Shown: positions 17,467 to 26,006, counted from the stretch's first letter. The stretch is DNA of 26,338 bases from Desulfobulbaceae bacterium (GCA_031256095.1 JAIRRG010000038.1:1-26338), one strand, 5' to 3'. The notes: generated from the sequence alone by a model not told the origin. A program made the numbers and translations.

Positions 17467-19041
17467 TTATTGAATGCCCAAGGCGCTTTGGGTGGTCTGA
17501 CCAGCGACGCCGTCGGCATCGATCGATTGCGATTTTTGGAATTTTCTCACGGCTTCCTCCAACGGAGCGTCGTAAATGCCGTTGACCGCGCCAGTATAAA
17601 AGCCTTTTCCGGTCAGTGCCCGCTGGAGCTTTTCCACCATGAATCCCTTGTCGCCGCGTTGCAGCATCATCCCCTGCTTTAAGCCTTTGGCGCTTTGGTA
17701 GGCTGAGCTTTTACTCTGCTTGACCATGCTTTTTTGCAAAGCCATGTCGCTGGCGGCCTGTTCAAGCTTCTGTTCATCGGCCTCCAGGGCCAGCATTTTG
17801 TTGGCAATGGCCTTGTTGCTGGGAGCGGCGGGGGCGAGATTGGCTTTGCTCTCGGCCAGCATTTTTTTGGCTTCCTCTTTCTTGCCCTCTTCCAAGGCTT
17901 TCATGGCGGCAACATGGGCCTCCTCGGCCTCTTGCAGTATGCCTTCCTCGCGCACGGCCTTGAGAGCGGGTTCAGCCTTGGCATTTAGCGCGTCGCGTGC
18001 CGCGTCATCGGCCTCGACCACAAGCTTCATGGGAAGCACAATGTTTTGCCCCTTGCCGTCGGTTGTCCCGGTGTAGTTCAACTCCAATTCGCCAAGGTCT
18101 TGCTCTTTCACACCCTTTTCCGGTGTAAGGGTCAGGCGCAGCATGATCTGCCGCTTTTCGCCGGCGGTCATGTCGCTCATATCGATTTTGCGGCTGCTCT
18201 TTTCTTCTTGGGTGTTGTAGCCGAAAACCGTCACCTTGCCCACGACGCCAGAAGGCTTATAGGCTGCGCTCAGATCGCGGGTGACGGATTCCGCCGCCAG
18301 GGCCAGCTCTTGCCGAAAAACGGCGGGCAAGTCTTCGGAATCCTTTACATAGTAATACTGGCCGCCGCCGCGCTCGGCCAGAAGTTGCATCAGGTTTTCG
18401 TCATAATCGACGCCAAGACCGACAGTGGAAACGCCGATACCGGCGTTGCGGGCTTTGGCGCCAATCGCCGCCACCATTTCAGGATTGGTTACGCCTCTGT
18501 TGGCCAAGCCGTCCGAAAGCAGTATGACACGGCGCACATCCCCGGCGTTGCCGGACTGCCGCGCCTGTTTGACGCCCGCCTCAAGGCCGCCGGAAAGAAA
18601 GGTGTAGCCGCCCTCCTTGATACGATCTATTAGCTTAATAATCTGTTCTTTATTGGTAACCGGAGAAAGTGGATACAGCTCCTGCACCGTGTCATCGTAA
18701 ATGACCAGTCCGAAGCGGTCCCGTGGCTCAAGCGCCCGCACCAGCGTCTTGCCGGCCTTTCGCGCATAATCGAGTTTTTTTGCCTCGGCCATGGAGCCGG
18801 AATGATCAATAACCAGGCTCACCGCCACAGGAGGCCGGACTTTTTGCGAAGGCAGCGCCGGAGCCTCAATGGTCACGAGCACCATAACGGTAACAGGGGT
18901 TCCCGGAGCGACGGCGGCAATGCTGGGAGAACTCTCCACTTTCAAGAGGGGCGTCTCGGCCAATGCGCCGAAATAACCGCCTGAAAAGGCCCAAATGGCC
19001 ATGCCAATGATAAACGCCTTGATGCTGTTGCCAGAAATCAT
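17467..19041 (-). CDS. Secreted VWA-domain protein with C-terminal peptidoglycan-binding domain
   Basis: The 524-residue protein starts with a signal peptide (hydrophobic 8-27, cleavage expected after ALA at 26-28). A von Willebrand A domain follows from about 70 to 250, with the MIDAS motif VIDHSGSM (D79, S81, S83), threonine in GYTFLSGGL and aspartate in LLSDGLANRG, so metal-dependent ligand binding is likely. After a beta-rich region comes an Ala/Glu/Lys-rich, probably coiled-coil stretch (about 345-455), then a PG_binding_1-like domain in the last 65 residues (LQRGDKGFMVEKLQRAL, GIYDAPLEEAVRKFQ, DGVAGQTTQSALG). GGAGG five bases upstream decides this ATG over one four codons earlier. It begins 38 bp behind tesA and is probably its operon partner. 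Its precise role is unknown; binding the cell wall while presenting a VWA domain is inference. Confidence 0.85.
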   Translation of the reverse strand: MISGNSIKAFIIGMAIWAFSGGYFGALAETPLLKVESSPSIAAVAPGTPVTVMVLVTIEAPALPSQKVRPPVAVSLVIDHSGSMAEAKKLDYARKAGKTLVRALEPRDRFGLVIYDDTVQELYPLSPVTNKEQIIKLIDRIKEGGYTFLSGGLEAGVKQARQSGNAGDVRRVILLSDGLANRGVTNPEMVAAIGAKARNAGIGVSTVGLGVDYDENLMQLLAERGGGQYYYVKDSEDLPAVFRQELALAAESVTRDLSAAYKPSGVVGKVTVFGYNTQEEKSSRKIDMSDMTAGEKRQIMLRLTLTPEKGVKEQDLGELELNYTGTTDGKGQNIVLPMKLVVEADDAARDALNAKAEPALKAVREEGILQEAEEAHVAAMKALEEGKKEEAKKMLAESKANLAPAAPSNKAIANKMLALEADEQKLEQAASDMALQKSMVKQSKSSAYQSAKGLKQGMMLQRGDKGFMVEKLQRALTGKGFYTGAVNGIYDAPLEEAVRKFQKSQSIDADGVAGQTTQSALGIQ

Positions 19042-19079
19042 GTTGCCCTCCATTTTTGTAGTTGATTGCCGCGCCCTTG

Positions 19080-19733
19080 TCACTTCCCCCGCCACTGGGC
19101 GATGGCCTGGCGCGCCAGCGGTAGGATGTTTTCGACAATAATGTCATAGCCAGCCGCCCGTGGGTGGATGCCGTCGTCCTGGTTCAGCTCCGGTTTGGCC
19201 GCCACGCCGTCGAGGAAAAAGGGCATGAACAGCAGCCGATGCTTTTTCGCCAGATCCGGGTAAATGGCATTAAAATCGTTGATATAGGTTGAGCCAAGGT
19301 TGGTGACCATCCTCATGCCGGCGAGGATGGTCACGACGCCCTTCTCTTGCAGCCGCGTCAGAATTTTATCAATATTTTCACGGGGCACCGCCGGATTGAT
19401 GCCGCGCAGGCCGTCGTTGGCCCCGCTCTCAAAAATGACGATGTCCGGCTTCATGCCCAAAATCCAATCAAGCCTTGATAGGGCATCGCTGCTCGTCTCG
19501 CCGCTAACGCCGGCGTTGACGACGCGGCAGTTATAACCTTCGGCGCGCAAGCGGCGCTCCAGTTTGGCCGGATAGGCGCCTTCTTCTGGAACGCCATAGC
19601 CAGCGGTCAGGCTATCGCCCATGGCGACGATGGTGATTTCCGGCGCCGCCGGTTTGGCGACGGCGGGTTTGTGATTGTCCTGACAGGCGGCAAAGACGAG
19701 CAGCGAGGCGGCGGCGAAGAGGAGATGTTTCAT
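19080..19733 (-). CDS. tesA: TesA-like GDSL/SGNH esterase, lipoprotein
   Basis: The 217-residue protein carries a lipobox LVFAAC (C17), so it should be lipid-anchored, unlike soluble periplasmic E. coli TesA. The SGNH fold is shown by block I AMGDSLTAGYG (nucleophile S41), block II glycine in NAGVSGETSSDALSRL, block III SGANDGLRG (N106) and block V DDGIHPRAAGY (D187 and H190). NDGLRG and MPFFLDGV match the TesA subgroup (thioesterase I / lysophospholipase L1 / arylesterase). The ATG at 19733 shares ATGA with the ybbP stop; an ATG three codons upstream is closer to AAGGAG. In E. coli tesA lies next to ybbA-ybbP but on the opposite strand; here all three are on one strand with overlaps. Confidence 0.9.
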   Translation of the reverse strand: MKHLLFAAASLLVFAACQDNHKPAVAKPAAPEITIVAMGDSLTAGYGVPEEGAYPAKLERRLRAEGYNCRVVNAGVSGETSSDALSRLDWILGMKPDIVIFESGANDGLRGINPAVPRENIDKILTRLQEKGVVTILAGMRMVTNLGSTYINDFNAIYPDLAKKHRLLFMPFFLDGVAAKPELNQDDGIHPRAAGYDIIVENILPLARQAIAQWRGK

Positions 19734-22240
19734 TCTTGCCATTGCTCCTTGAGAGATGTGGCCAGCGATGACCGCGTCGTCCCGCATTGGCCGGGCAGGG
19801 CGGCGATGCCGGTGAGAAGCGTTGCCGTGGCGGCCAATGCCAGCGAGGCCAGCCAGCATGGCTGATAGCTGAGATCAAGGCCGTGGCGGCACAGCAGCCA
19901 GGCGGCGGGCTGGGCAATGACAATGGCGACCAGGGCGGCGGCCAGCCCCAGCGCCAGGTTTTCCACGAGAAAAATCAAAAAGATAAAACCCCGGCCTGCT
20001 CCCATCACCCGATAGTATACCGCCTCGGCCAGGCGCGGCAAGCGGCTGGCCAAAAGCGAGCCCCAAAGGATGAAGAGGCCGGCGATGATCGATAAGGCCG
20101 CGAAAAAATTAACGAGACGGACAAATTTACCGGCGACGCGGCCTATCTCGGCGGTCAGAGGGCCGAGGTCGAGGACGGTCAGATGCGGCATTTTGGCGGC
20201 CAGCAAATTTTGCAGGGCCGCCACCTGCCCTGGTGGCATCCTGATGGCGGCAAAAGCGTTCTGCGGCGCCTTTTCCAGATATTTCGGCGGCAGGACAAAA
20301 TAGAAAAACGGTGACAGGCCAGCATGATTACGGACGCGGATGCTGGTGATTTCCGCCTCAAGCGGCACACCCTGGATGGAAAAGGTCAGGACATCGCCGA
20401 GCTTCATGTTGCCCATATCCCGCACCGTATCCAGCACCGACACCTGGAGCGGCAGCTTACCATCGGCGTCTTTTTTGAACAGGCTCTTGCCGATGACCAG
20501 ATGTTCGTCAGGGAGCAACGACTCCTGATAGGTGAGGCTGAATTCCCGCGTCAGCGTATCGATGGCCGGTTTGCCGTCGCGCTCGGCCAGCACCGGCTTG
20601 CCGTTTATCGCCTTCAGCCGCCCGCGGATCACCAGATAGAGGCGGCAAGGAACGGCGGCCAGTTGTTGGAAACGCTCGCCCTCATCCTTCTGGATATTCA
20701 GCACGAAGACATTGGGGGCGTCTGGCGGAAAGGAGGTGATGTAGTTGTCTTCGAGATTTTTCCGGACGAGGAACATGGTAAGGAGCAGGGCCAGGGCCGT
20801 GGCCAGGGTGGTGATGACGGCGACGCTGGCGTTGCCGGGCCGCGACAGGCCGCGCAAGGCCAGCCGCGGGATCAGCGGGCTTATGTCCAGACGCCGGGCC
20901 AGAGTCAGCGCCAGGCTGGTCAGGATAAAAGCGACAAAAGTCAGCGCCGCCAAGCCGCCAAGAAAATACAGCCCTGTCCGCGTGTCTTCCATGTGCCTGA
21001 CGACAAGGAAGACAAGCAGGATAGCCACCGGCGCCGCCACCGCCGCCCGGATCAGGGCCTGGCCGGCCCGCGCCGCCAGGCCGGAGGCGGTCTCGCGGCG
21101 CAAGAGCAGCATGGGCCTGACGTTTTTTAAGCTGGTCAGCGGCCCCAGGGCGAACAGCAAGGCGGCGGTGAAGCCCAAAGCCGAAGCATTGGCGGCAGCG
21201 GCCAGGTTCAAGGCGGTGATATGTTCCGCTGGGAAAACGCCGGGAAAGAGCAGAGGAAAGAGCGGTTTGAACAGGGCGGCGAGGAGGATTCCGGCCAGGA
21301 CGCCGCCAGTGGCCACCAGCGCCGTCAACGCCAAATAGCGGCGGAACAGAAAAGCGGAATCGGCGCCCATGGCCTTGCAGATGGCGATTGCGGTCTGGCG
21401 TTCGCGCACCAGGGCGGTGGCCGAGCTGTGCACCCCGATGCCTGACAGTAGTAGCGTTGCCAGAGCGGTGAGCGATAGGAAAAAGAGCAGGTTGTCAAAA
21501 AAACGTTTGACGCCGGAGCGAGCGGTGGCGGCAGTTTCGACCCGTTCCGCGCCATTCTGGGAGATGGCCCGCAGGGACTTGGCCTCGTCCTCGGCGGCGG
21601 GTGGGCCTTGGGGCAGGGCGGTGGCGATTTTATACTGCGTCCGGCTGCCCTCGCGTACCAGATTCATGGCGGCCAGATCGGCGGCGTGGGCCAGCACTGG
21701 CGGCCCCAGGCGGAAAATTTCGATGGGTCGCGATGATTCGCGCATGAGGCAATCCACCACCTGTAGCCTGACCTCGCCCGCTTGGACGAAATCGCCAATT
21801 TTCAGGCCAAGCCGCGGCAGAAGTTCCGGGGCGACGATAATCGTCCCCGGCTTCAGCGCTTCAGCCAGCGGCCTGGCCGATTGCAGTTCCACCTGACCAT
21901 AGAGGGGATAATTGGGCTCGACAATGTTCAGTTGGCTGAAAACACTGTGGTCATCATGGCGCAGCAGCGAGTAAAGATGCCACTGGCGGCAGACTTTGGC
22001 CCCTTTGGCCGCAAGCGTCGCCACCGCCCGCTCCATGGCGGCGGAAAAGGGGTAGTTGGACTCGATGAGCAGATCGCCGCCATGCAGGGCGCGGGCGTCG
22101 CCGCGCAACAGTCTCACGACGTCGCTGTGAAAGCTGTCCACCACCGTCAGGCTGGCCACCGCCAGAGCGACGCAGGACATCAGCACCATGGCCTGTCGGC
22201 CGCTGGCCCGCAACTCACGAAAAATGAAGGGAATGCGCAT
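19730..22240 (-). CDS. ybbP: YbbP-like ABC transporter permease (FtsX domains)
   Basis: The 836-residue membrane protein has one N-terminal membrane segment (about 17-34), a large periplasmic domain, a first FtsX block near 245-370 (LLFFLSLTALATLLLSGIGV, then RERQTAIAICKAMGA and ALTALVATGGVLAGILLAA), a central pair of segments (about 390-445), a further block around 465-490, another large extracytoplasmic domain, and a final FtsX block near 695-820. This ten-segment layout and size match YbbP/MacB-type permeases of the predicted lysophospholipase-linked exporter. The substrate is unknown; lipid or a hydrophobic compound is suggested by the TesA partner. Its ATG overlaps the ybbA stop by one base (TAATG), and its own stop overlaps tesA. 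Confidence 0.9.
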   Translation of the reverse strand: MRIPFIFRELRASGRQAMVLMSCVALAVASLTVVDSFHSDVVRLLRGDARALHGGDLLIESNYPFSAAMERAVATLAAKGAKVCRQWHLYSLLRHDDHSVFSQLNIVEPNYPLYGQVELQSARPLAEALKPGTIIVAPELLPRLGLKIGDFVQAGEVRLQVVDCLMRESSRPIEIFRLGPPVLAHAADLAAMNLVREGSRTQYKIATALPQGPPAAEDEAKSLRAISQNGAERVETAATARSGVKRFFDNLLFFLSLTALATLLLSGIGVHSSATALVRERQTAIAICKAMGADSAFLFRRYLALTALVATGGVLAGILLAALFKPLFPLLFPGVFPAEHITALNLAAAANASALGFTAALLFALGPLTSLKNVRPMLLLRRETASGLAARAGQALIRAAVAAPVAILLVFLVVRHMEDTRTGLYFLGGLAALTFVAFILTSLALTLARRLDISPLIPRLALRGLSRPGNASVAVITTLATALALLLTMFLVRKNLEDNYITSFPPDAPNVFVLNIQKDEGERFQQLAAVPCRLYLVIRGRLKAINGKPVLAERDGKPAIDTLTREFSLTYQESLLPDEHLVIGKSLFKKDADGKLPLQVSVLDTVRDMGNMKLGDVLTFSIQGVPLEAEITSIRVRNHAGLSPFFYFVLPPKYLEKAPQNAFAAIRMPPGQVAALQNLLAAKMPHLTVLDLGPLTAEIGRVAGKFVRLVNFFAALSIIAGLFILWGSLLASRLPRLAEAVYYRVMGAGRGFIFLIFLVENLALGLAAALVAIVIAQPAAWLLCRHGLDLSYQPCWLASLALAATATLLTGIAALPGQCGTTRSSLATSLKEQWQE

Positions 22241-22923
22241 TATTGGCCGCTGTCGCTGACGACGCGGCCATCGCGCAAACGGATGAGGCGGCTGGCCTGG
22301 GCCGCCACCTCTTGGCTGTGCGTGGCCATCACCAGGGTCGCGCCGTTTTCCTGAATCATTTCAAAAAGCAAATCAAGCACCACCGCCGCGTTTTCCGAAT
22401 CAAGATTGCCAGTCGGTTCATCGGCGAAAATCAGGGCCGGGGCGTTGATGAGCGCCCGGCAGATGGCGACGCGCTGGCATTCGCCGCCGGAAAGCTGCGA
22501 GGGAAAATTGCCGCGGCGCTGCCATAGGCCGACCTGCCGCAGAAGCTGTTCCGCTTTGGCCGCCGCCTCAGGGTTATCGGCCAGTTCGGCGGGAAACATG
22601 ATGTTTTCGCGGGCGTTCAGCGACGGCACGAGATGAAACGACTGGAAAACAAAACCGATTTGCCGGTTGCGCACGAGGGCAAGGCGTTTTTCGCTGAGAC
22701 CGGTTATATCCTGGCCGGCAATGGCAATCCGTCCCCGGTCAGGCTGGTCGAGACCGCCCAACAGCGCCAAAAGCGTGCTTTTGCCGCTGCCGCTGGCACC
22801 GCTGATGACCACGAACTCACCCGCAGCAGCGGCAAGCGAGACATCGCTCAAGACAGCAATTTGCCGCTTGCCAAGCCGGTAAGTCTTATCGATGTGTTCG
22901 GCGACGAGCAGAGGCTCTACCAT
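22240..22923 (-). CDS. ybbA: YbbA-like ABC transporter ATP-binding protein
   Basis: The 227-residue ATPase shows Walker A GASGSGKST (42-50), Q-loop FVFQSFHLVPSLNARENIM, signature QLSGGECQRVAICRALI, Walker B ALIFADEPTGNLDSENA and the switch histidine in VMATHSQEVA. It belongs to the MacB/LolD/YbbA group that powers FtsX-type permeases, and its direct partner YbbP follows with a one-base overlap. The signature LSGGECQRV carries cysteine in place of the usual Q/M. GAGAG lies a few bases before the start. It is the first gene of a four-gene minus-strand run ybbA-ybbP-tesA-VWA; the promoter should be in the spacer beyond 22923 but I cannot point to a clear one. Confidence 0.92.
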   Translation of the reverse strand: MVEPLLVAEHIDKTYRLGKRQIAVLSDVSLAAAAGEFVVISGASGSGKSTLLALLGGLDQPDRGRIAIAGQDITGLSEKRLALVRNRQIGFVFQSFHLVPSLNARENIMFPAELADNPEAAAKAEQLLRQVGLWQRRGNFPSQLSGGECQRVAICRALINAPALIFADEPTGNLDSENAAVVLDLLFEMIQENGATLVMATHSQEVAAQASRLIRLRDGRVVSDSGQ

Positions 22924-23634
22924 GGTGATTCTCTCTTCGATGGCGTGGTGAAATTTCCTCGAATCATATTTTTAACATAAAAAGCCGTTGGCGGCGAGAT
23001 GGCTACTTCCGTCTGTCGAGATGGCGCCGGGTTTGATCTTCACCGCCCTGGCTGCCATTTTCAGCCTGCTCGGCGCAAGGCCAGCGCCGGGCATGAGGGC
23101 CACCTTTGAGTGGCGTGTTAATGGAGACTGATACTTTTTCGAGAAAGGCATGGGATTTTGCCAATTGATCCTGTCGCCTTCAAGGAGTGCAACATCACTT
23201 TGGCACTCTCGCTGACCATTTTGACCGCCTGACTTGCTGCGCCTGTCTACCAGTCAGGATTGGGCGGCCACCGGCCGCACCTCATGCGCTGGATCCCCAA
23301 AAATAAGGAATTACAAAAAAATAGCGCACAATTTTTCAAAAAATCTGATATTATAGTCAAGTTATAGCAAAAAGATATTTACCCTCAAAATTATAGAAAA
23401 AATAGCACATACCCTTGCTCCCAGGGACATAGTTTGACGGATGAATCTTTTTCGTTTCTTTTACCTGTCAGGAAATTGGCAGGATACCGATCTTAATCTA
23501 TGAACAACGGCATCGGGCCGTATCTGCGTTGACAATAACCCCGGCAAAGACACGGGCTTTATTATTTGATCTGTTTCTTCCCCTGGAGGTGTTGGACCTG
23601 CCCCAGGCAAGTGTGGTCATAAGGAGGAAGACTG
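22924..23634. other. Divergent intergenic region between ybbA and the NtrC-type activator
   Basis: No convincing gene in about 710 bases. The first part (to about 23290) is GC-rich and coding-like in composition; a 36-codon plus-strand frame at 23021-23131 encodes a hydrophobic peptide but lacks a ribosome binding site. At about 23300-23410 the sequence turns very AT-rich, with TTATAG three times and two copies of an AAAAAATAGC-(GC)-ACA word at about 23314-23330 and 23395-23409. CCTGTCA (23464-23470) and TGGCAGG (23477-23483) form a near-perfect inverted repeat. A stem just before the activator gene is listed separately. The promoters of ybbA and of the activator must both lie here. Confidence 0.5.
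23582..23607 (+). promoter_or_regulatory. Stem-loop upstream of the activator's ribosome binding site
   Basis: CCTGG (23582-23586) followed by AGGT (23587-23590), loop GTTGG, ACCT (23596-23599), a three-base bulge and CCAGG (23603-23607) can fold into a compact two-part stem. It ends 14 bases before AGGAGG (23622-23627), so it may form a 5' structure in the mRNA that shapes translation. No protein or ligand can be assigned. Confidence 0.35.
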
Positions 23635-25002
23635 GTGGAGAACGCACGCGTTCTGATTGTGGAAAAGGATGTTGTTGCCCGTAAAAATTTGACCGCTGCC
23701 GTGACCCATGGTGGCTATAAGGTAACCGCAACGGGAAACAGTCGTCAGGCGGTGGATGCGCTGGCTACTGGCGAATACGATGTGGTCATCACGGATATGT
23801 CGGTGCCGGACATCTCCGGGATACAGCTGCTCGAGCATGTCAAGGCCGTGATGCCGGATGTGGAGGTGATCATTACCGGTTCCGCCTCGATAGAGGCAGC
23901 GGTGGAAGCCATGCGCAAAGGTGCGTACTACTATTTGGCAAAACCCCTGCTCCTGGCTGAAGTTCCTATTATTGTGGAAAAAGCGCTGGAAAAGCGCCGC
24001 CTCAAGCTCGAAGTGGCCAATCTGGAGCAAGACCCGCAGCAAATCGATGCGCCGCCGATGATCGGATACAGCTCGCTCATGAGAAAGCTCAGGCAAGATA
24101 TCGCGCAAGTTGCGCCTGCCGACTGTATGGTACTCATTCAGGGTGCAACGGGCACGGGCAAGGAGCTGGTGGCCCGTTTGATCCATGCGAGTAGTCCGCG
24201 TGGCACGCATCGCTTTCTCGCCGTTAATTGCGCCGCGTTTACTGAGAATCTGCTCGCCAACGAGCTATTTGGACATGAGAAAGGGGCTTTTACCGGGGCG
24301 GAGAAGGCGCAGAAAGGCCTCATCGAGGCAACAGACAAAGGCACCTTTTTGCTTGATGAAGTGGGAGATATGTCGCTGACTATGCAGACAAATCTGTTGC
24401 GCGTGCTGGAAACACAGACCCTGCTCCGGGTAGGCGGCACCACGGAGATTCCCGTGGACGTGCGAATTATCGCTGCTACGAACCACAACCTGAAGATGAT
24501 GGTGGAGGCAGGAAGCTTTAGGTCGGATTTGTACTATCGTTTGAACGTCATAACCCTGCAGATACCGTCGCTGGCGGAACGGCGTGAGGATATCCCGCTT
24601 TTGGCGAACTATTTCGTCAATTGGTTCGCCGCGCGCTTGGGCAAGGATATTCCGGAAATCGACGACAGCGTCATCAAAGCGTTCGCGCATTACGCTTTTC
24701 CCGGCAACGTGCGGGAGCTTAAGCACATGATGGAGCGGGCTGTGGTACTGTGCAACGGTAAGAAAATCCTTTTGGCCCATTTACCGCCAGAAATTGGCGC
24801 CAGCCAACAATTACGCAGTTCGGAAAAATGCCAAAGTCTTAGTTATGATACCATTGTCAGTTTGGATGAAAACGAAAAACGCTACCTTGCCTGGGTGCTC
24901 GAGCAGGTAAACGGCTCAAGGGGCCGCGCTGCCAAGCTACTGGGCCTGAATAGGGGATCGTTGTGGCGTAAACTCAAACACTTTAGTTTGGGTGAAGACT
25001 GA
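23635..25002 (+). CDS. Sigma-54-dependent response regulator, NtrC family
   Basis: The 455-residue protein has three domains. The receiver (1-120) keeps D54 in VVITDMSVPDISG, T81 and K103, but reads VEKD (E10, K11, D12) where an acidic pair is normal. The AAA+ domain (about 140-365) has Walker A GATGTGKE (170-177), the sigma-54 contact loop GAFTGA (217-222), Walker B FLLDEVGDM and the arginine fingers in FRSDLYYRLNV. The Fis-type helix-turn-helix at the end reads NGSRGRAAKLLGLNRGSLWRKL. AGGAGG seven bases upstream fixes the GTG start. It would open sigma-54 promoters by ATP hydrolysis from enhancer sites. No kinase gene is adjacent. The neighbouring repeats in front of the adhesin gene are candidate binding sites, which is inference. 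Confidence 0.93.
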   Translation: MENARVLIVEKDVVARKNLTAAVTHGGYKVTATGNSRQAVDALATGEYDVVITDMSVPDISGIQLLEHVKAVMPDVEVIITGSASIEAAVEAMRKGAYYYLAKPLLLAEVPIIVEKALEKRRLKLEVANLEQDPQQIDAPPMIGYSSLMRKLRQDIAQVAPADCMVLIQGATGTGKELVARLIHASSPRGTHRFLAVNCAAFTENLLANELFGHEKGAFTGAEKAQKGLIEATDKGTFLLDEVGDMSLTMQTNLLRVLETQTLLRVGGTTEIPVDVRIIAATNHNLKMMVEAGSFRSDLYYRLNVITLQIPSLAERREDIPLLANYFVNWFAARLGKDIPEIDDSVIKAFAHYAFPGNVRELKHMMERAVVLCNGKKILLAHLPPEIGASQQLRSSEKCQSLSYDTIVSLDENEKRYLAWVLEQVNGSRGRAAKLLGLNRGSLWRKLKHFSLGED

Positions 25003-25017
25003 CGGCTCTCCCCGTAA

Positions 25018-25052
25018 ATTGTCATAGATTGAATTTGACAATCGGCCCCGTT
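25018..25052 (+). terminator. Weak terminator candidate after the activator gene
   Basis: A perfect 7-bp inverted repeat ATTGTCA / TGACAAT with an 11-base loop begins 15 bases after the stop codon. It is AT-rich and the short T run (TTTT) comes only after a further eight GC-rich bases, so it is at best a poor intrinsic terminator. It could also be a protein-binding dyad. Confidence 0.3.
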
Positions 25053-25504
25053 TTAATAGTGCTTCTGTCCGATCTTTTCCTTGCATAGCGGCCAAGCGCC
25101 GTTTTCCCGTTCCTCCCTTCAATAGAGACAACACCGCCCTGACGGCCTGGTTAATGCCACTGAAGGGCTGCCCTGTTTCACCCATCTCCTGATCCATTTC
25201 CATCACATCCTCCCGACCGTTTCCCGCTAGCGCGACCAACCCTGGGCGGCCAGTATCTTTTGCCGTGGTTTGCTGAGGGCAACCGCTGTTCATTGCCAAC
25301 AAATGGCATCGGGATTTGTGGCGGTATGACCATGCCAAGCCGTCATTCATCGCTCCTTGCCGCCTGCTGTTTGCCTTCTTGTCGCTGCAAATTACGTCGA
25401 CAAGAAATGTTACAATTCGCAACGATCTGTACGACAAAAGAGAAGCTGTGCGCATAAAATTAATTGCTTAGCTTGATGCCACTGGCATGCTATAACAAGT
25501 TAAA

Positions 25505-25860
25505 GCGTTTCAAAGATGATACATGATACATGGTAAAGATTCAGTATAACCGAATGGAATAGGCGAATTCCCCTTGCGTGTATGCGGGAAGACGTATAAT
25601 CTTATTTGACTGGTATCATACAATTATTCTCATAATCGCAAAATATAACCGCTCATAAAATAAGTAGATTCTTTTTGGGACGTTATTTGGTGTTGATGCA
25701 ATATGATGTGGCTAGAAAATTAAAATGTTTGAAATATGAGACGATTCAGGTTCATCATAATATGTCTTGACTATAAAGTCAAAGTGTTTGAAAAATGAGA
25801 CGTTTTAGTTGCTGCAATACAGCAGGCTATAAAGTCAAAGTGTTTCAAATAACAGACACT
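25505..25860 (+). repeat. Four dyad repeats GTGTTT-N8-AGAC, possible enhancer sites
   Basis: Four copies have the same geometry of six bases, an eight-base gap and six bases: GCGTTT/ATACAT at 25505-25524, ATGTTT/AGACGA at 25725-25744, GTGTTT/AGACGT at 25784-25803, and GTGTTT/AGACAC at 25840-25859. The fourth is the best dyad, flanked by A and T to give AGTGTTT...AGACACT. The third and fourth also share an identical 19-base left flank CTATAAAGTCAAAGTGTTT (25771-25789 and 25827-25845). Spacing between the last three is 59 and 56 bp. The strict gap and dyad form suggest sites for a dimeric regulator. The adjacent NtrC-type activator is the obvious candidate, but this is inference. Confidence 0.6.
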
Positions 25861-25885
25861 CACTCATATATACGTCTATCCTTTT

Positions 25886-25918
25886 GTAGGGATATGAAAT
25901 TCCTACTCTTAAAGTAGG
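25886..25918 (+). promoter_or_regulatory. Two mutually exclusive hairpins in the adhesin leader
   Basis: GTAGGGA (25886-25892) can pair with TTCCTAC (25900-25906, one G-U pair), while CCTACT (25902-25907) pairs perfectly with AGTAGG (25913-25918). The shared CCTAC means only one stem can form at a time, the usual arrangement of an RNA switch. A further perfect stem GGCTA/TAGCC lies at 25966-25970 and 25979-25983. I compared the region with remembered c-di-GMP (GEMM) and TPP riboswitch cores and found no match. The fold was made by eye. Confidence 0.4.
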
Positions 25919-26006
25919 TAAGCTCTTTTGTCCATAGTTGTAAGCAAGGAAGGCCATGAGATAGCGGCTATTGATTGTTAGCCAGCGTGTGTTTTGGAGG
26001 ACCAAT

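Noticed and set aside
20324..21130. Plus-strand open frame of 268 codons inside ybbP
   Set aside because: Antisense shadow; the protein is rich in Q, R and G with no domain.
23021..23131. 36-codon plus-strand frame encoding a hydrophobic peptide (MAPGLIFTALAAIFSLLG)
   Set aside because: No ribosome binding site and no supporting context; may be chance in GC-rich sequence.
24937..25350. Minus-strand frame of 138 codons downstream of the activator gene
   Set aside because: No recognisable domain, ribosome binding site only two bases from the ATG, and its end runs antisense into the activator gene.
25500..25860. CRISPR-like array
   Set aside because: The repeat units are short dyads with variable gaps (220, 59, 56 bp) and imperfect identity, and no cas genes are present.
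25952..25965. GG-N10-GC spacing as a sigma-54 promoter for the adhesin gene
   Set aside because: Only the invariant GG and GC fit; the surrounding bases (AGGCCAT, TAGCG) are far from TGGCACG and TTGCW. Another look-alike, TGGTACCCGTTGCT at about 26050-26063, has the wrong spacing.
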